This document shows, one piece after another, positions 41,197 to 50,500 of a stretch of 64,000 nucleotides of DNA (position 1 is the stretch's first letter; each line of letters opens with the position of its first letter). The position numbers and the translations under genes were made by a program. The DNA is from Arthrobacter sp. ISL-65 (GTDB lineage: Bacteria; Actinomycetota; Actinomycetes; Actinomycetales; Micrococcaceae). Under the pieces are notes generated by a model. That model did not search any database. It saw nothing but the letters and a program-made list of their open reading frames with translations, and was not told the DNA's origin. The stretch spans positions 42,197 to 106,196 of the forward strand of contig NZ_JAGGPN010000039.1 of assembly GCF_018613795.1 (NCBI RefSeq), given 5' to 3'.

Positions 41197-42429
41197 GTGG
41201 CAGCTCCGCAGAATTACTTGGCCGTCATCAAGGTCGTCGGCATCGGCGGCGGTGGCGTGAACGCAGTCAACCGCATGATCGAGGTGGGTCTCCGCGGCGT
41301 CGAATTCATAGCAATTAACACCGATGCCCAGGCCCTCCTGATGAGCGATGCCGACGTCAAGCTCGACGTCGGCCGGGAACTGACGCGCGGGCTGGGTGCC
41401 GGGGCTAACCCGGAGGTCGGCAAGCAGGCTGCCGAGGACCACGCTGACGAGATCGAGGAAGTCCTTCGCGGTGCCGACATGGTCTTCGTGACCGCGGGTG
41501 AAGGCGGCGGCACCGGAACCGGCGGCGCGCCTGTCGTTGCCCGCATTGCGCGCTCCCTTGGCGCCCTGACCATCGGTGTGGTCACCCGTCCGTTCACCTT
41601 CGAAGGCCGGCGCCGCGCAGGCTCTGCCGAAGCGGGCATCGACGCCCTGCGCGACGAGGTGGACACCCTGATCGTGATCCCCAACGACCGCCTGCTGTCC
41701 ATCAGCGACCGCAACGTCTCCGTCCTGGACGCCTTCCGCTCCGCTGACCAGGTCCTGCTGTCCGGTGTCCAGGGCATCACGGACCTCATCACCACGCCCG
41801 GCCTGATCAACCTTGACTTCGCCGACGTGAAATCCGTCATGCAGGGCGCAGGCTCTGCCCTGATGGGTATCGGCTCCGCGCGTGGCGAGGACCGCGCGGT
41901 CAAGGCAGCAGAGCTCGCCATCGCCTCCCCGCTGCTCGAAGCGTCCATCGACGGTGCCCACGGTGTCCTGCTGTCGATCCAGGGGGGCTCCGATCTCGGC
42001 CTGTTCGAGATCAACGAGGCTGCGCGCCTGGTGCAGGAAGTTGCCCACCCCGAGGCCAACATCATCTTCGGTGCGGTCATCGACGACGCCCTGGGCGATG
42101 AAGCCCGCGTCACCGTCATCGCGGCCGGCTTCGACGACGTCAAGGCCACCTCGCCGTCCATGGACCAGTCGCTGCCGCAAGCTGCACCGCAGCGCCCCGC
42201 CGTTCCGGCGGCCGCCCCGCAGAGCCAGCCGTCCGCAGGCAGCCAGCAGGTCCACGTCCAGCCCGTGCACGCCGGTGTCGGCGCTGCGGGTCTCAGCAGC
42301 TGGGGGCAGCAGCGCCCGTCCGCTGTACCTGCTGACTCGGGTTTCGACGTCGACCTTCCGTCGGTGGTTGAGCCTGACCTGACCGGCAGCCGGTCTGACG
42401 ACCTGGACGTCCCCGATTTCCTGAAGTAG
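41197..42429 (+). CDS. ftsZ: Cell division GTPase FtsZ
   Basis: 410 residues from GTG 41197. It assembles into the Z ring at midcell. The tubulin signature GGGTGTGGAP lies near residues 104-113, with the T7 synergy loop NLDFADVKSVM. The GTPase core ends near residue 315. A 70-residue Pro/Gln/Ser-rich linker follows, then the conserved tail DDLDVPDFLK that binds SepF and other partners. It has its own upstream control region rather than simple operon read-through. Confidence 0.98.
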   Translation: MAAPQNYLAVIKVVGIGGGGVNAVNRMIEVGLRGVEFIAINTDAQALLMSDADVKLDVGRELTRGLGAGANPEVGKQAAEDHADEIEEVLRGADMVFVTAGEGGGTGTGGAPVVARIARSLGALTIGVVTRPFTFEGRRRAGSAEAGIDALRDEVDTLIVIPNDRLLSISDRNVSVLDAFRSADQVLLSGVQGITDLITTPGLINLDFADVKSVMQGAGSALMGIGSARGEDRAVKAAELAIASPLLEASIDGAHGVLLSIQGGSDLGLFEINEAARLVQEVAHPEANIIFGAVIDDALGDEARVTVIAAGFDDVKATSPSMDQSLPQAAPQRPAVPAAAPQSQPSAGSQQVHVQPVHAGVGAAGLSSWGQQRPSAVPADSGFDVDLPSVVEPDLTGSRSDDLDVPDFLK

Positions 42430-42498
42430 GAGGATGCCGGGCGGACATCCGCCCGGCCACTGTCCCTGCTTCCTAACGTTGATTGCCGGAGTTTCGAA

Positions 42499-43263
42499 TT
42501 GTTTTTGTGGCGTGCTGAAGTGCAGCCTGGCGTGTCCGTGGCGTTCACCGACACGAACGCCGGGAACCTCGCCCTGCACGTGGGCGATGAAGCGGCCGCG
42601 GTGCTGCGCCGCAGGGCGAGGTTGGAGCACATCGCCGGCATCTCGCCACGCAGGTTCCAGTACATGAACCAGGTCCACGGCAACGAAGTCTCCCTTGTCG
42701 TTGAATCTGACGCAGGCGTTAAATCTGGAACAGCCGTTGAATCTGACGCAGGCGTTGAATCCGGAACAGCCGGTGAACCCGGCCCATCGGCACCGACTGC
42801 GGACGCGCTGGTGTCCCTCGGCGGCCCGCTTGCGGTGATGGTGGCGGACTGCATTCCGCTGGTCCTGGTGGGTGCAGGGTCTTCCGGGCCCGTACTGTCC
42901 GCCGTTCATGCCGGGCGCCCGGGCCTGTTCTCCGGAGTCATTCCGGCGGCGGTGGAGCAGATGCGCGCCTCCGGCGCCACCGGCATCCGGGCCTGGCTCG
43001 GCCCGTCCGTCTGCGGGAACTGCTACGAGGTGCCGGCAGAACTCCGCGACGAGGTTGCCGCCGTCCTGCCGTCCGCATGGTCAACCACATCTTGGGGGAC
43101 GCCGGCGCTCGACCTGCCCGGCGGTGCCGCCAGCCAGCTCGACGCCCTCGGCGTTCCCATCGAGTACCGTGGTCCCTGCACGCTTGAAAACGAGTCCTTG
43201 TTTTCCTACCGCCGCGACTCCCGGTCCGGCAGATTCGCCGGACTGGTGTGGACCCATGACTGA
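42499..43263 (+). CDS. pgeF: Multicopper-polyphenol-oxidase-like protein (PgeF/YfiH family)
   Basis: 254 residues from TTG 42499 as read; GTG 42508 is an alternative. The metal and catalytic residues of the family are present: His in NQVHGNEV, Cys in VADCIPL and His in AVHAGRPG, with GPSVCGNCYEVPAEL after them. The E. coli member corrects misincorporated L-Ser in peptidoglycan precursors, and others are purine nucleosidases or laccases. A loop between the first His and the Cys holds a tandem 18-bp repeat (VESDAG/VKSGTA units). It overlaps yggS by 8 bp, as in the usual ftsZ-pgeF-yggS-sepF order. Confidence 0.92.
   Translation: MFLWRAEVQPGVSVAFTDTNAGNLALHVGDEAAAVLRRRARLEHIAGISPRRFQYMNQVHGNEVSLVVESDAGVKSGTAVESDAGVESGTAGEPGPSAPTADALVSLGGPLAVMVADCIPLVLVGAGSSGPVLSAVHAGRPGLFSGVIPAAVEQMRASGATGIRAWLGPSVCGNCYEVPAELRDEVAAVLPSAWSTTSWGTPALDLPGGAASQLDALGVPIEYRGPCTLENESLFSYRRDSRSGRFAGLVWTHD
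42700..42771 (+). repeat. In-frame tandem repeat inside pgeF
   Basis: Two 36-bp units (42700-42735 and 42736-42771) differ at two bases. Each is made of two related 18-bp halves, so four 6-codon repeats encode VESDAG, VKSGTA, VESDAG and VESGTA, followed by a degenerate GEPGPS. Confidence 0.85.
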
Positions 43264-43993
43264 CAGCCCGGCGCCCGGGGATGCCCGGGCAGTGCAGCTG
43301 GAGGAGCGCCTTGACGCTGTCTGGGAGCGCATCAACCGTGCCGCCGCGGCGGCAGACCGCGGGAACAACCCGCCGAGCCTCATAGTGATCAGCAAGTTTC
43401 ACCCGGCCGAGGACGTCCGCCGGCTGGCAGCGCTTGGCGTCAGGGATTTCGGCGAGAACCGGGACCAGGAGGCGTCGTCAAAAGCCGAGGAACTCGGGGC
43501 CCTGGACCTCACCTGGCACTTCGTGGGCCAGCTCCAGAGCAAGAAGTCCAAGACGGTGGTCCGCTACGCCTCTGCCGTGCACTCGGTGGACCGTTCCCAG
43601 CTCGTGACGGCCCTGGAGCGGGCCATGGCAGCCCAGCAGGAACTGACCGGCCGTGACGACCTGGACTGTTTCATCCAGGTGAGCCTGGACGACGAAGCCG
43701 GCGCGCACCGCGGCGGGGCCACCCCCGCCGAGGTGCCGCAGCTGGCCGAACAGCTCGAAGCCGCGGGCGGTCTTCGCCTGGCGGGTGTCATGGCGGTGGC
43801 GCCGCTCGGGGCGGATCCGGAGCGGGCCTTTGAAAAACTGCTGGGCATTTCAACCGGCCTGCAGCGGGATTACCCCGGCGCCACAGGGATTTCCGCCGGC
43901 ATGAGCCAGGACCTGGAAGCAGCTGTCCGATTCGGTGCGACACACCTCCGAATTGGCTCAGATATTCTCGGTTCGCGCCCGGCCGTGCGGTAG
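43256..43993 (+). CDS. yggS: PLP-homeostasis protein YggS/PLPBP
   Basis: 245 residues from ATG 43256, overlapping the pgeF stop by 8 bp. A fold-type III pyridoxal-phosphate-binding protein without known catalysis, involved in vitamin B6 and amino-acid homeostasis. The PLP lysine is in LIVISKFHP, and the family motifs DFGENRDQE, WHFVGQLQSKK and SAGMSQDLEAAV and the C-terminal GATHLRIGSDILGSR are present. Conserved between ftsZ and sepF across actinobacteria. Confidence 0.94.
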   Translation: MTDSPAPGDARAVQLEERLDAVWERINRAAAAADRGNNPPSLIVISKFHPAEDVRRLAALGVRDFGENRDQEASSKAEELGALDLTWHFVGQLQSKKSKTVVRYASAVHSVDRSQLVTALERAMAAQQELTGRDDLDCFIQVSLDDEAGAHRGGATPAEVPQLAEQLEAAGGLRLAGVMAVAPLGADPERAFEKLLGISTGLQRDYPGATGISAGMSQDLEAAVRFGATHLRIGSDILGSRPAVR

Positions 43994-44003
43994 CGTCTGT
44001 CGT

Positions 44004-44031
44004 ATTGGAAGTGAATGGCGGGGATTCCAAT
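44004..44031. promoter_or_regulatory. Inverted repeat upstream of sepF
   Basis: ATTGGAA (44004-44010) and TTCCAAT (44025-44031) are perfect inverted arms with a 14-bp spacer, 11 bp after the yggS stop and about 50 bp before the sepF ATG. A TTGACC lies just downstream at 44038-44043. It may be an operator; a hairpin is less likely given the long spacer. Confidence 0.4.
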
Positions 44032-44082
44032 GCTGTCTTGACCTTTGGGCGGCCCGCTTCCGGACACGATTAGGAGTCGACC

Positions 44083-44613
44083 ATGGCTGGCGCTATGCGC
44101 AAGACAATGATCTATCTTGGGCTCGCCGACGGCGATGAACACTACGAGTCTGAGCTTTCCACCCAGCAAAAGGACGAGGACAACTCAATGGAGCATGACC
44201 GTGAAGAGCGCCGCGCGCCGGCGCCGCTCCGAGAGGTCACCCGTGAAGTGCCACCAGCTGCCGAAGAGGAATACCGCGCACCCGTGACACCCATTAAGCG
44301 TGCGGCTTCGGGCCGCGAAGAGACCACCGGACTGCGGCAGATCACCACGATCCACCCGCGCTCTTACAACGACGCCAAGCTCATCGGCGAAAGCTTCCGT
44401 GACGGTATCCCCGTCATCATGAACGTGACGGACATGGGGGAGTCGGACGCGAAGCGGCTTGTCGACTTTTCCGCCGGCCTCGTCTTCGGTCTGCGCGGAA
44501 GCATCGAGCGCGTGACCAACAAGGTCTTCCTGCTGTCGCCGTCGTACGTTGAAGTCATCGGAGATGACAAGAAAGCCAGCGAGGCCACGGCCAGCTTCTT
44601 CAATCAAAGCTAA
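44083..44613 (+). CDS. sepF: FtsZ-anchoring protein SepF
   Basis: 176 residues from ATG 44083 with AGGAG upstream. The N-terminal MAGAMRKTMIYLGLADGD is the amphipathic membrane-binding start. A charged linker (about 20-75) leads to the C-terminal domain (TIHPRSYNDAKLIGESFRDGIPVIMN, read in parts; MGESDAKRLVDFSAGLVFGL). SepF replaces FtsA as the main membrane anchor for FtsZ in actinobacteria and binds the FtsZ tail. A strong hairpin follows the stop. Confidence 0.96.
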   Translation: MAGAMRKTMIYLGLADGDEHYESELSTQQKDEDNSMEHDREERRAPAPLREVTREVPPAAEEEYRAPVTPIKRAASGREETTGLRQITTIHPRSYNDAKLIGESFRDGIPVIMNVTDMGESDAKRLVDFSAGLVFGLRGSIERVTNKVFLLSPSYVEVIGDDKKASEATASFFNQS

Positions 44614-44626
44614 AAAACGGCGCTCC

Positions 44627-44660
44627 GGATGCCAGGCAGGGACGCACCTGCCTGGCATCC
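44627..44660 (+). terminator. Stem-loop between sepF and the yggT-family gene
   Basis: A perfect 13-bp stem (GGATGCCAGGCAG, 8-nt loop, CTGCCTGGCATCC). No T run follows, so it may act as an attenuator or an mRNA 3' stabiliser rather than a complete terminator. Confidence 0.6.
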
Positions 44661-44761
44661 GTGCTGAAATAGGGGAGCAGCACAATCTGGCAGGAATCCC
44701 CTGGCCGGAATCCCAGGGCACCGTAGTGCCCGCGATGAACATGGAGACAATGGGTTAGCTC

Positions 44762-45049
44762 ATGGGAATACTATTCGGGCTCGTCTATATCGTTCTGCTG
44801 TTCATTTTCGTCGCTTTGATTGTCCGCCTCGTCTTTGACTGGGTTCAGATGTTCGCGCGGGAATGGCGTCCCCGCGGGGTAGCATTGGTGGCGGCTCATG
44901 CGGTCTACTCGGTGACCGATCCGCCGCTGAAGGTTCTTCGGCGCCTTATCCCGCCGCTGCGGCTGGGCGGCGTCTCACTGGACCTCGGGTTTCTGGTGCT
45001 GTTCATCGGCCTCAGCATTGCCATGGCGATCACCAAGTCATTTGCATAA
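44762..45049 (+). CDS. YggT-family membrane protein
   Basis: 95 residues from ATG 44762. Two membrane segments (LFGLVYIVLLFIFVALIVRLV and LDLGFLVLFIGLSIAMAI) flank a loop with VTDPPLKVLRRLIPPLRLGG, the family signature. Homologues sit between sepF and divIVA (Rv2146c type) and have been linked to division and osmotic stress. Small, with no catalytic motif. Confidence 0.92.
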   Translation: MGILFGLVYIVLLFIFVALIVRLVFDWVQMFAREWRPRGVALVAAHAVYSVTDPPLKVLRRLIPPLRLGGVSLDLGFLVLFIGLSIAMAITKSFA

Positions 45050-45220
45050 CTTCATATCAGCTTGCCGCGCCGGGGCCGATCCCCTTGGATACCCGCCCTG
45101 GTGCAGAAAGCCTTTTCTTTGACGCCACGGTGTTGAATTAGAGGAACCAGACCATATTTAGGTACCGTAGTTTTGACGGCCGGAAGGCCTCCTGACGAAC
45201 TAGACCAACGAGGTGACCAG

Positions 45221-45916
45221 ATGGCTTTGACGCCAGAAGACGTTGTCAACAAGCGCTTTCAGCCGACCAAGTTCCGCGAAGGCTATGACCAGGACGAAGT
45301 TGACGACTTCCTGGACGAGATCGTCGTCGAACTGCGGCGCCTGAACCAGGAGAACGAAGAGCTTCGCAAGAAGCTCGCCGAAGGCGGCTCCGGATCGCCG
45401 GCTGCCACCTCCGCCGTCCCCCCTGTTGTTGAGAAGGTCCCCGCGCCGTCCAAGTCCGAGAAGGACGAAGCGCGCGCGAAGGCCGAAGCTGAGGCCAAGG
45501 CCGCCGAAGCTGCCAAGAAGAAGGCAGCTGAGCAGGCAGCCCCCGTTGCAGCCCCGGCACCCGCCGTCACCAGCAGCAACGTCTCCGAGTCCGCTGCCGG
45601 CCTGCTGGCCATGGCGCAGCAGATGCACGACCGCCACGTGTCCGAGGGCCAGCAGCAGCGCGACAAGATCATCGCTGAAGCACAGATCGAAGCCAGCAGC
45701 CTGGTCAACGACGCGCAGGAGAAGTCCCGCAAGATCCTCGGCGCCCTGGAGCAGCAGCGTTCCGTGCTCGAGCGCAAGGTGGAGCAGCTGCGCGGTTTCG
45801 AACGCGACTACCGCTCACGCCTGAAGGCCTACATCGAGGGCCAGCTGCGCGACCTGGACGCCCGTGGTTCCGTTGCCGCCCCTGAGGTTGGCGAAAGCAG
45901 CAGCGCCGCCGTTTAG
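45221..45916 (+). CDS. divIVA: Polar growth protein DivIVA/Wag31
   Basis: 231 residues from ATG 45221; the frame opens at 45173 but the family start is MALTPEDVVNKRFQPTKFR. The N-terminal membrane-curvature-binding domain (to about residue 60) with DQDEVDDFLDEIV is followed by an Ala/Lys-rich linker. A second coiled coil follows (about 130-215; MAQQMHDRHVSEGQQQRDKI). It marks poles and septa and directs lateral peptidoglycan synthesis; in mycobacteria it is a Ser/Thr kinase target. An A/T-rich stretch with TTGAAT (45133-45138) upstream is the likely promoter. A strong terminator ends the cluster. Confidence 0.96.
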   Translation: MALTPEDVVNKRFQPTKFREGYDQDEVDDFLDEIVVELRRLNQENEELRKKLAEGGSGSPAATSAVPPVVEKVPAPSKSEKDEARAKAEAEAKAAEAAKKKAAEQAAPVAAPAPAVTSSNVSESAAGLLAMAQQMHDRHVSEGQQQRDKIIAEAQIEASSLVNDAQEKSRKILGALEQQRSVLERKVEQLRGFERDYRSRLKAYIEGQLRDLDARGSVAAPEVGESSSAAV

Positions 45917-45930
45917 CACGTATTCTGAAG

Positions 45931-45965
45931 GCCGGTGGCTGAGGATTCCTCGGCCACCGGCTTTT
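45931..45965 (+). terminator. Rho-independent terminator after divIVA
   Basis: GCCGGTGGC-T-GAGG-ATT-CCTC-G-GCCACCGGC gives a 14-bp stem with a 3-nt loop, followed by TTTT. This closes the mraZ-divIVA cluster. Confidence 0.88.
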
Positions 45966-45997
45966 GCCATTAACGACGGTTCCCGAATGAAAGCACC

Positions 45998-46570
45998 ATG
46001 ACTGACGACCTTGCCGCTGACGCAGCGCATCCAGCTTCATCATCACCGCGGCCTCGGCGCGGGGTCCTGCTGTCCCTGTTCGCCGGACTGGCAGTGTTCG
46101 CCTACGTCTTCGACCAGCTCACCAAACTGTGGGTGACCAGCACCATGGTGGAGGGCGAACGGATTCCGGTGCTGCCCCCGCTGCTGCACTGGTACTACAT
46201 ACGGAACTCCGGCGCGGCCTTCTCCATCGGCGAGAACGTGACCTGGGTGTTCACGATCATCATGGTGGTGGTCGCCGCCGCCATCCTGTTCCAGCTGCGC
46301 AAGCTGGGATCCGCGTGGTGGGCACTGGCGTTGGGGTTGCTGTTCGGCGGCGCCCTGGGAAATTTGACGGACCGGCTGTTCCGGGATCCGTCATTCGGAA
46401 TGGGTCACGTGGTGGACTTCATCCAGCTGCCCAACTTTGCGATCTTCAATATCGCCGACTCGGCCGTGGTGTCATCTGTGGTCATCATCTGCCTGCTGAC
46501 CCTGCGGGGGATCGCCCTTGACGGTTCGCACCACAGCGGGGAAAAGCGAGACGGGACCGGCAATGTCTGA
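45998..46570 (+). CDS. lspA: Lipoprotein signal peptidase
   Basis: 190 residues. An inner-membrane aspartyl protease that removes the signal peptide from diacylglyceryl-modified prolipoproteins. Four membrane segments are visible. Motifs are IRNSGAAFS, the first catalytic Asp in GNLTDRL and the second in NIADSAVV. The stop overlaps the next ATG by 8 bp. The lipoprotein at 23020-23577 is a plausible substrate. Confidence 0.97.
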   Translation: MTDDLAADAAHPASSSPRPRRGVLLSLFAGLAVFAYVFDQLTKLWVTSTMVEGERIPVLPPLLHWYYIRNSGAAFSIGENVTWVFTIIMVVVAAAILFQLRKLGSAWWALALGLLFGGALGNLTDRLFRDPSFGMGHVVDFIQLPNFAIFNIADSAVVSSVVIICLLTLRGIALDGSHHSGEKRDGTGNV

Positions 46571-47489
46571 GCGGGTGGTGGTGCCCGAGGAGCTGGACGG
46601 GACGCGCGTGGACGCCGGCCTGGCCAAGCTGATGGGCATGTCCCGTTCGTCCGCCGCGACGCTGATAGCCGAAGGCAACGTGGTCAGCGGCGGCAAACCG
46701 GTGGGAAAGTCCGCCAAGCTCGCGTCCGGCACCGTGCTGCACGTGACGGTCCCCGAGCGCCGGGATCCCCTTGAAGTCGTGGAGGAAGTTGTGGAAGGCC
46801 TGAAGATCCTGCTGGATGACGACGACTTTGTGGTGGTCGACAAGCCGGTGGGGGTCGCGGCGCACCCGTCCCCGGGCTGGGTAGGACCCACCGTCGTGGG
46901 CGGACTGGCCGGGGCCGGCTACCGCATTTCCACGTCCGGCTCCGCCGAGCGTGCCGGCATCGTCCACCGCCTCGACGTCGGGACCTCCGGGGTCATGGTG
47001 GTGGCCAAGACAGAACCCGCCTACACCGCCCTCAAGCGGGCGTTCAAGGAACGCACCGTGGACAAGGTCTACCACGCCGTGGTCCAGGGCCTGCCGGATC
47101 CCCTGCAGGGCACCATCGACGCCCCGATCGGACGCCATCCCGGCCACGACTGGCGCTTCGCCGTCATCGAGGACGGCCGGCCATCGGTGACGCACTACGA
47201 GGTCCTTGAGGCGTTCGGCAAGGCCACCCTGGTGGAGGTGCACCTGGAGACCGGCAGGACCCACCAGATCAGGGTCCATTTCGCAGCGCTCCGCCATCCG
47301 TGTGCCGGAGACCTCACCTACGGGGCCGACCCTCGGCTCGCCGCTACCCTCGGACTCACCCGGCAGTGGCTGCACGCCCGTGAACTGGGCTTTGACCACC
47401 CGCGCACCGGGGAACGCGTCACCGTGACCAGCGAGTACCCCCAGGACCTCGCCTACGCCCTGGAAGTCCTGGGCACGGGCAGGGCCTGA
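46563..47489 (+). CDS. RluA/RluD-type 23S rRNA pseudouridine synthase
   Basis: 308 residues from ATG 46563, overlapping lspA by 8 bp. An N-terminal S4 RNA-binding domain (RVDAGLAKLMGMSRSSAATLI) precedes the catalytic domain. The catalytic Asp is in IVHRLDVGTSGVMVVAK, and the ETGRTHQIRVHFA and TYGADP motifs are present. It isomerises uridines in rRNA. RluD-type specificity is likely from domain order and the lspA linkage, but the target bases cannot be deduced. Confidence 0.94.
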   Translation: MSERVVVPEELDGTRVDAGLAKLMGMSRSSAATLIAEGNVVSGGKPVGKSAKLASGTVLHVTVPERRDPLEVVEEVVEGLKILLDDDDFVVVDKPVGVAAHPSPGWVGPTVVGGLAGAGYRISTSGSAERAGIVHRLDVGTSGVMVVAKTEPAYTALKRAFKERTVDKVYHAVVQGLPDPLQGTIDAPIGRHPGHDWRFAVIEDGRPSVTHYEVLEAFGKATLVEVHLETGRTHQIRVHFAALRHPCAGDLTYGADPRLAATLGLTRQWLHARELGFDHPRTGERVTVTSEYPQDLAYALEVLGTGRA

Positions 47490-47529
47490 GCCTGCGGCAC
47501 GCCGGCACTAATTGTCAGAGGGTCGGCAC

Positions 47530-47535
47530 TAGAAT
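47530..47535 (+). promoter_or_regulatory. -10 hexamer of a leaderless promoter for dnaE
   Basis: TAGAAT lies 6 bp before GTG 47542. CGGCACTA occurs twice just upstream (47503-47510 and 47524-47531). Confidence 0.55.
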
Positions 47536-47541
47536 AGTCCG

Positions 47542-50500
47542 GTGACTTCCAGCAATGACTCGTTCGTACATCTCCACACCCACACCGAGTACTCGATGCT
47601 GGACGGCGCCGCCAGGCTCGGGGAGCTGTTCGACGAAACCGAGCGGCTCGGAATGCCTGCCCTGGCCACTACCGACCATGGCTACCTCTTCGGTGCCTTC
47701 GACTTCTGGCGGAAGGCCACCGACAAGGGCATCAAGCCCATCATCGGCGTCGAAGCGTATGTGACTCCCGGGACTGCGCGCGGCGACAAGGGCCGCGTTC
47801 GCTGGGGCGATGAGAGCCAGCGCAAGGACGACGTCTCCGGCGGTGGCTCCTACACCCACATGACCCTGCTGAGCTACAACAACGTGGGCATGCGGAACCT
47901 GTTCCGTGCCTCCTCGATCGCGTCCCTGGACTCGGTGTTCGGCAAATGGCCCCGGCTGGACCGCGAGCTGCTGAACACCTACTCCGAAGGGCTCATCGCC
48001 ACCACCGGCTGCCCCTCCGGCGAGGTCCAGACCCGGCTGCGGCTCGGCCAGTACCGCGAGGCCCTGGAAGCCGCTGCGGAGTTCCGTGACATCTTCGGTG
48101 CGGAGAACTACTTTTGCGAACTCATGGACCACGGCCTGGACATTGAACGCCGCGTCACCGGCGATCTCCTGCGGCTGGCCAAGGACCTGAACCTCCCGCT
48201 CGTTGCCACCAACGACCTGCACTACACGCATGAACACGACGCAAAAGCCCACGAGGCCCTGCTGGCCATCCAGTCCGGCTCGACGCTGCTCGAACCCACC
48301 TACGACAACGGCGGCTCCCGTTTCGCGTTCTCCGGCAGCGGCTACTACCTGAAGTCGCCGCAGGAAATGCGGGAGCTGTTCCGCGACCACCCCGAGGCGT
48401 GTGACAACACTCTCCTGATCGCCGAGCGGTGCGAAGTTTCCTTCAACACCGGCGCCAACTACATGCCCCGGTTCCCCTGCCCCGAGGGCGAGGACGAAAC
48501 CTCCTGGCTGGTTAAGGAGGTCGACAAGGGACTCCAATACCGCTACCCCCAGGGCATCCCGGACAAGGTCCGCAAGCAGGCCGACTACGAGCTGGAAGTC
48601 ATCACCTCGATGGGCTTCCCGGGCTACTTCCTCGTGGTGGCTGACTTCATCAACTGGGCCAAGAACAATGGCATCCGCGTAGGTCCCGGACGTGGCTCGG
48701 GTGCAGGCTCCATGGTGGCCTACGCCATGCGCATCACCGACCTTGATCCGCTGCACCACGGCCTGATCTTCGAGCGCTTCCTCAACCCGGACCGCGTCTC
48801 CATGCCCGACTTCGACGTCGACTTCGATGACCGGCGCCGCTCCGAGGTCATCGACTACGTCACACGGAAATACGGCGACGAGCGCGTCGCCATGATCGTC
48901 ACGTACGGCACCATCAAAACCAAGCAGGCGCTCAAGGACTCCTCGCGGGTGCTGGGCTACCCGTTCAGCATGGGCGAGACGCTGACCAAGGCGCTGCCGC
49001 CGGCCGTGATGGCCAAGGACATTCCGCTGGCGGATATTCAGAACAAGGAAGCCAAGCGCTACAGCGAAGCCGGTGATTTCCGTCAGCTGATCAGCACCGA
49101 CCCCGAGGCTGCCAAGGTTTTCGAGACGGCACTGGGCATCGAGGGCCTGAAGCGGCAATGGGGCGTGCATGCCGCCGGCGTCATCATGTCCTCGGACCCC
49201 ATCATCGACGTCATTCCGATCATGCGCCGTTTCCAGGACGGCCAGGTCATCACGCAGTTCGACTATCCGACGTCCGAAGGCCTCGGCCTGATCAAGATGG
49301 ACTTCCTTGGGCTGCGAAACCTGACGATCATTTCGGACGCCCTGGAAAACATCAAGATGAACCGCGGCGTCGACCTGGACCTCGAAACGCTGGAGTTGGA
49401 TGACGCGGCGTCCTATGAGCTGCTGGCCCGCGGCGACACGCTGGGCGTGTTTCAGCTCGACGGCGGCCCCATGCGGTCCCTGCTCAAACTCATGAAGCCT
49501 GACAACTTCGAAGACATCTCCGCCGTCCTGGCGCTGTACCGGCCGGGACCGATGGGCGCCAACGCGCACACCGACTACGCACTGCGCAAGAACAAGATCC
49601 AGGACGTCATCCCGATCCACCCGGAGCTCGAGGAACCGCTGAAGGAGATCCTGGGCGGGACGTTCGGCCTGATCGTGTACCAGGAGCAGGTCATGGCCGT
49701 GGCACAGAAGCTCGCCGGCTACTCTTTGGGCCAGGCAGACATTTTGCGCCGTGCCATGGGCAAGAAGAAGAAGTCCGAGCTGGACAAGCAGTTCGCCGGC
49801 TTCTCGCAGGGCATGCAGGACAACGGTTACTCCATGGAGGCCGTCAAGACCCTGTGGGACATCCTGCTGCCCTTCTCCGACTACGCCTTCAACAAGGCGC
49901 ACTCGGCGGCGTACGGCGTGATTTCGTACTGGACGGCATACCTGAAGGCGCATTACGCGCCGGAGTACATGGCCGCCCTCCTGACCTCGGTCGGTGACGA
50001 CAAGGACAAGTCCGCGATTTACCTCAACGAATGCCGGCGCATGGGCATCACCGTGCTGCCGCCGGACGTTAACGAGTCGGCGCTGAACTTCACCCCGGTC
50101 GGCAACGACATCCGCTTCGGCATGGGTGCCATCCGCAACGTCGGCGTCAACGCGGTCGAGGCCATGGTGGCGGCCCGCGCGAGCGAGGGCGCGTACACCT
50201 CGTTCAAGGACTACCTCATGAAGGTGCCGGCGGTGGTCTGCAACAAGCGCACCATCGAATCCCTGATCAAGGCCGGAGCCTTCGACTCGCTGGGCCACCA
50301 CCGCCGCGCCTTGGCCATGATCCACGAAGAAGCCATCGACTCCGTCATCACCCTCAAGCGCAACGAGGCGATCGGCCAGTTCGACCTTTTCGCCGGTTTC
50401 GATGAGGCCGAGTCCGAAGCGTCGCTCAGCATCGAGATTCCCGACCTGCCGGAGTGGGAGAAGAAGGACAAGCTCGCGTTTGAGCGGGACATGCTGGGCC

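Noticed and set aside
47515..50325. 936-codon open frame antisense to dnaE
   Set aside because: Same shadow effect; the dnaE frame holds all catalytic motifs and the antisense protein has none.
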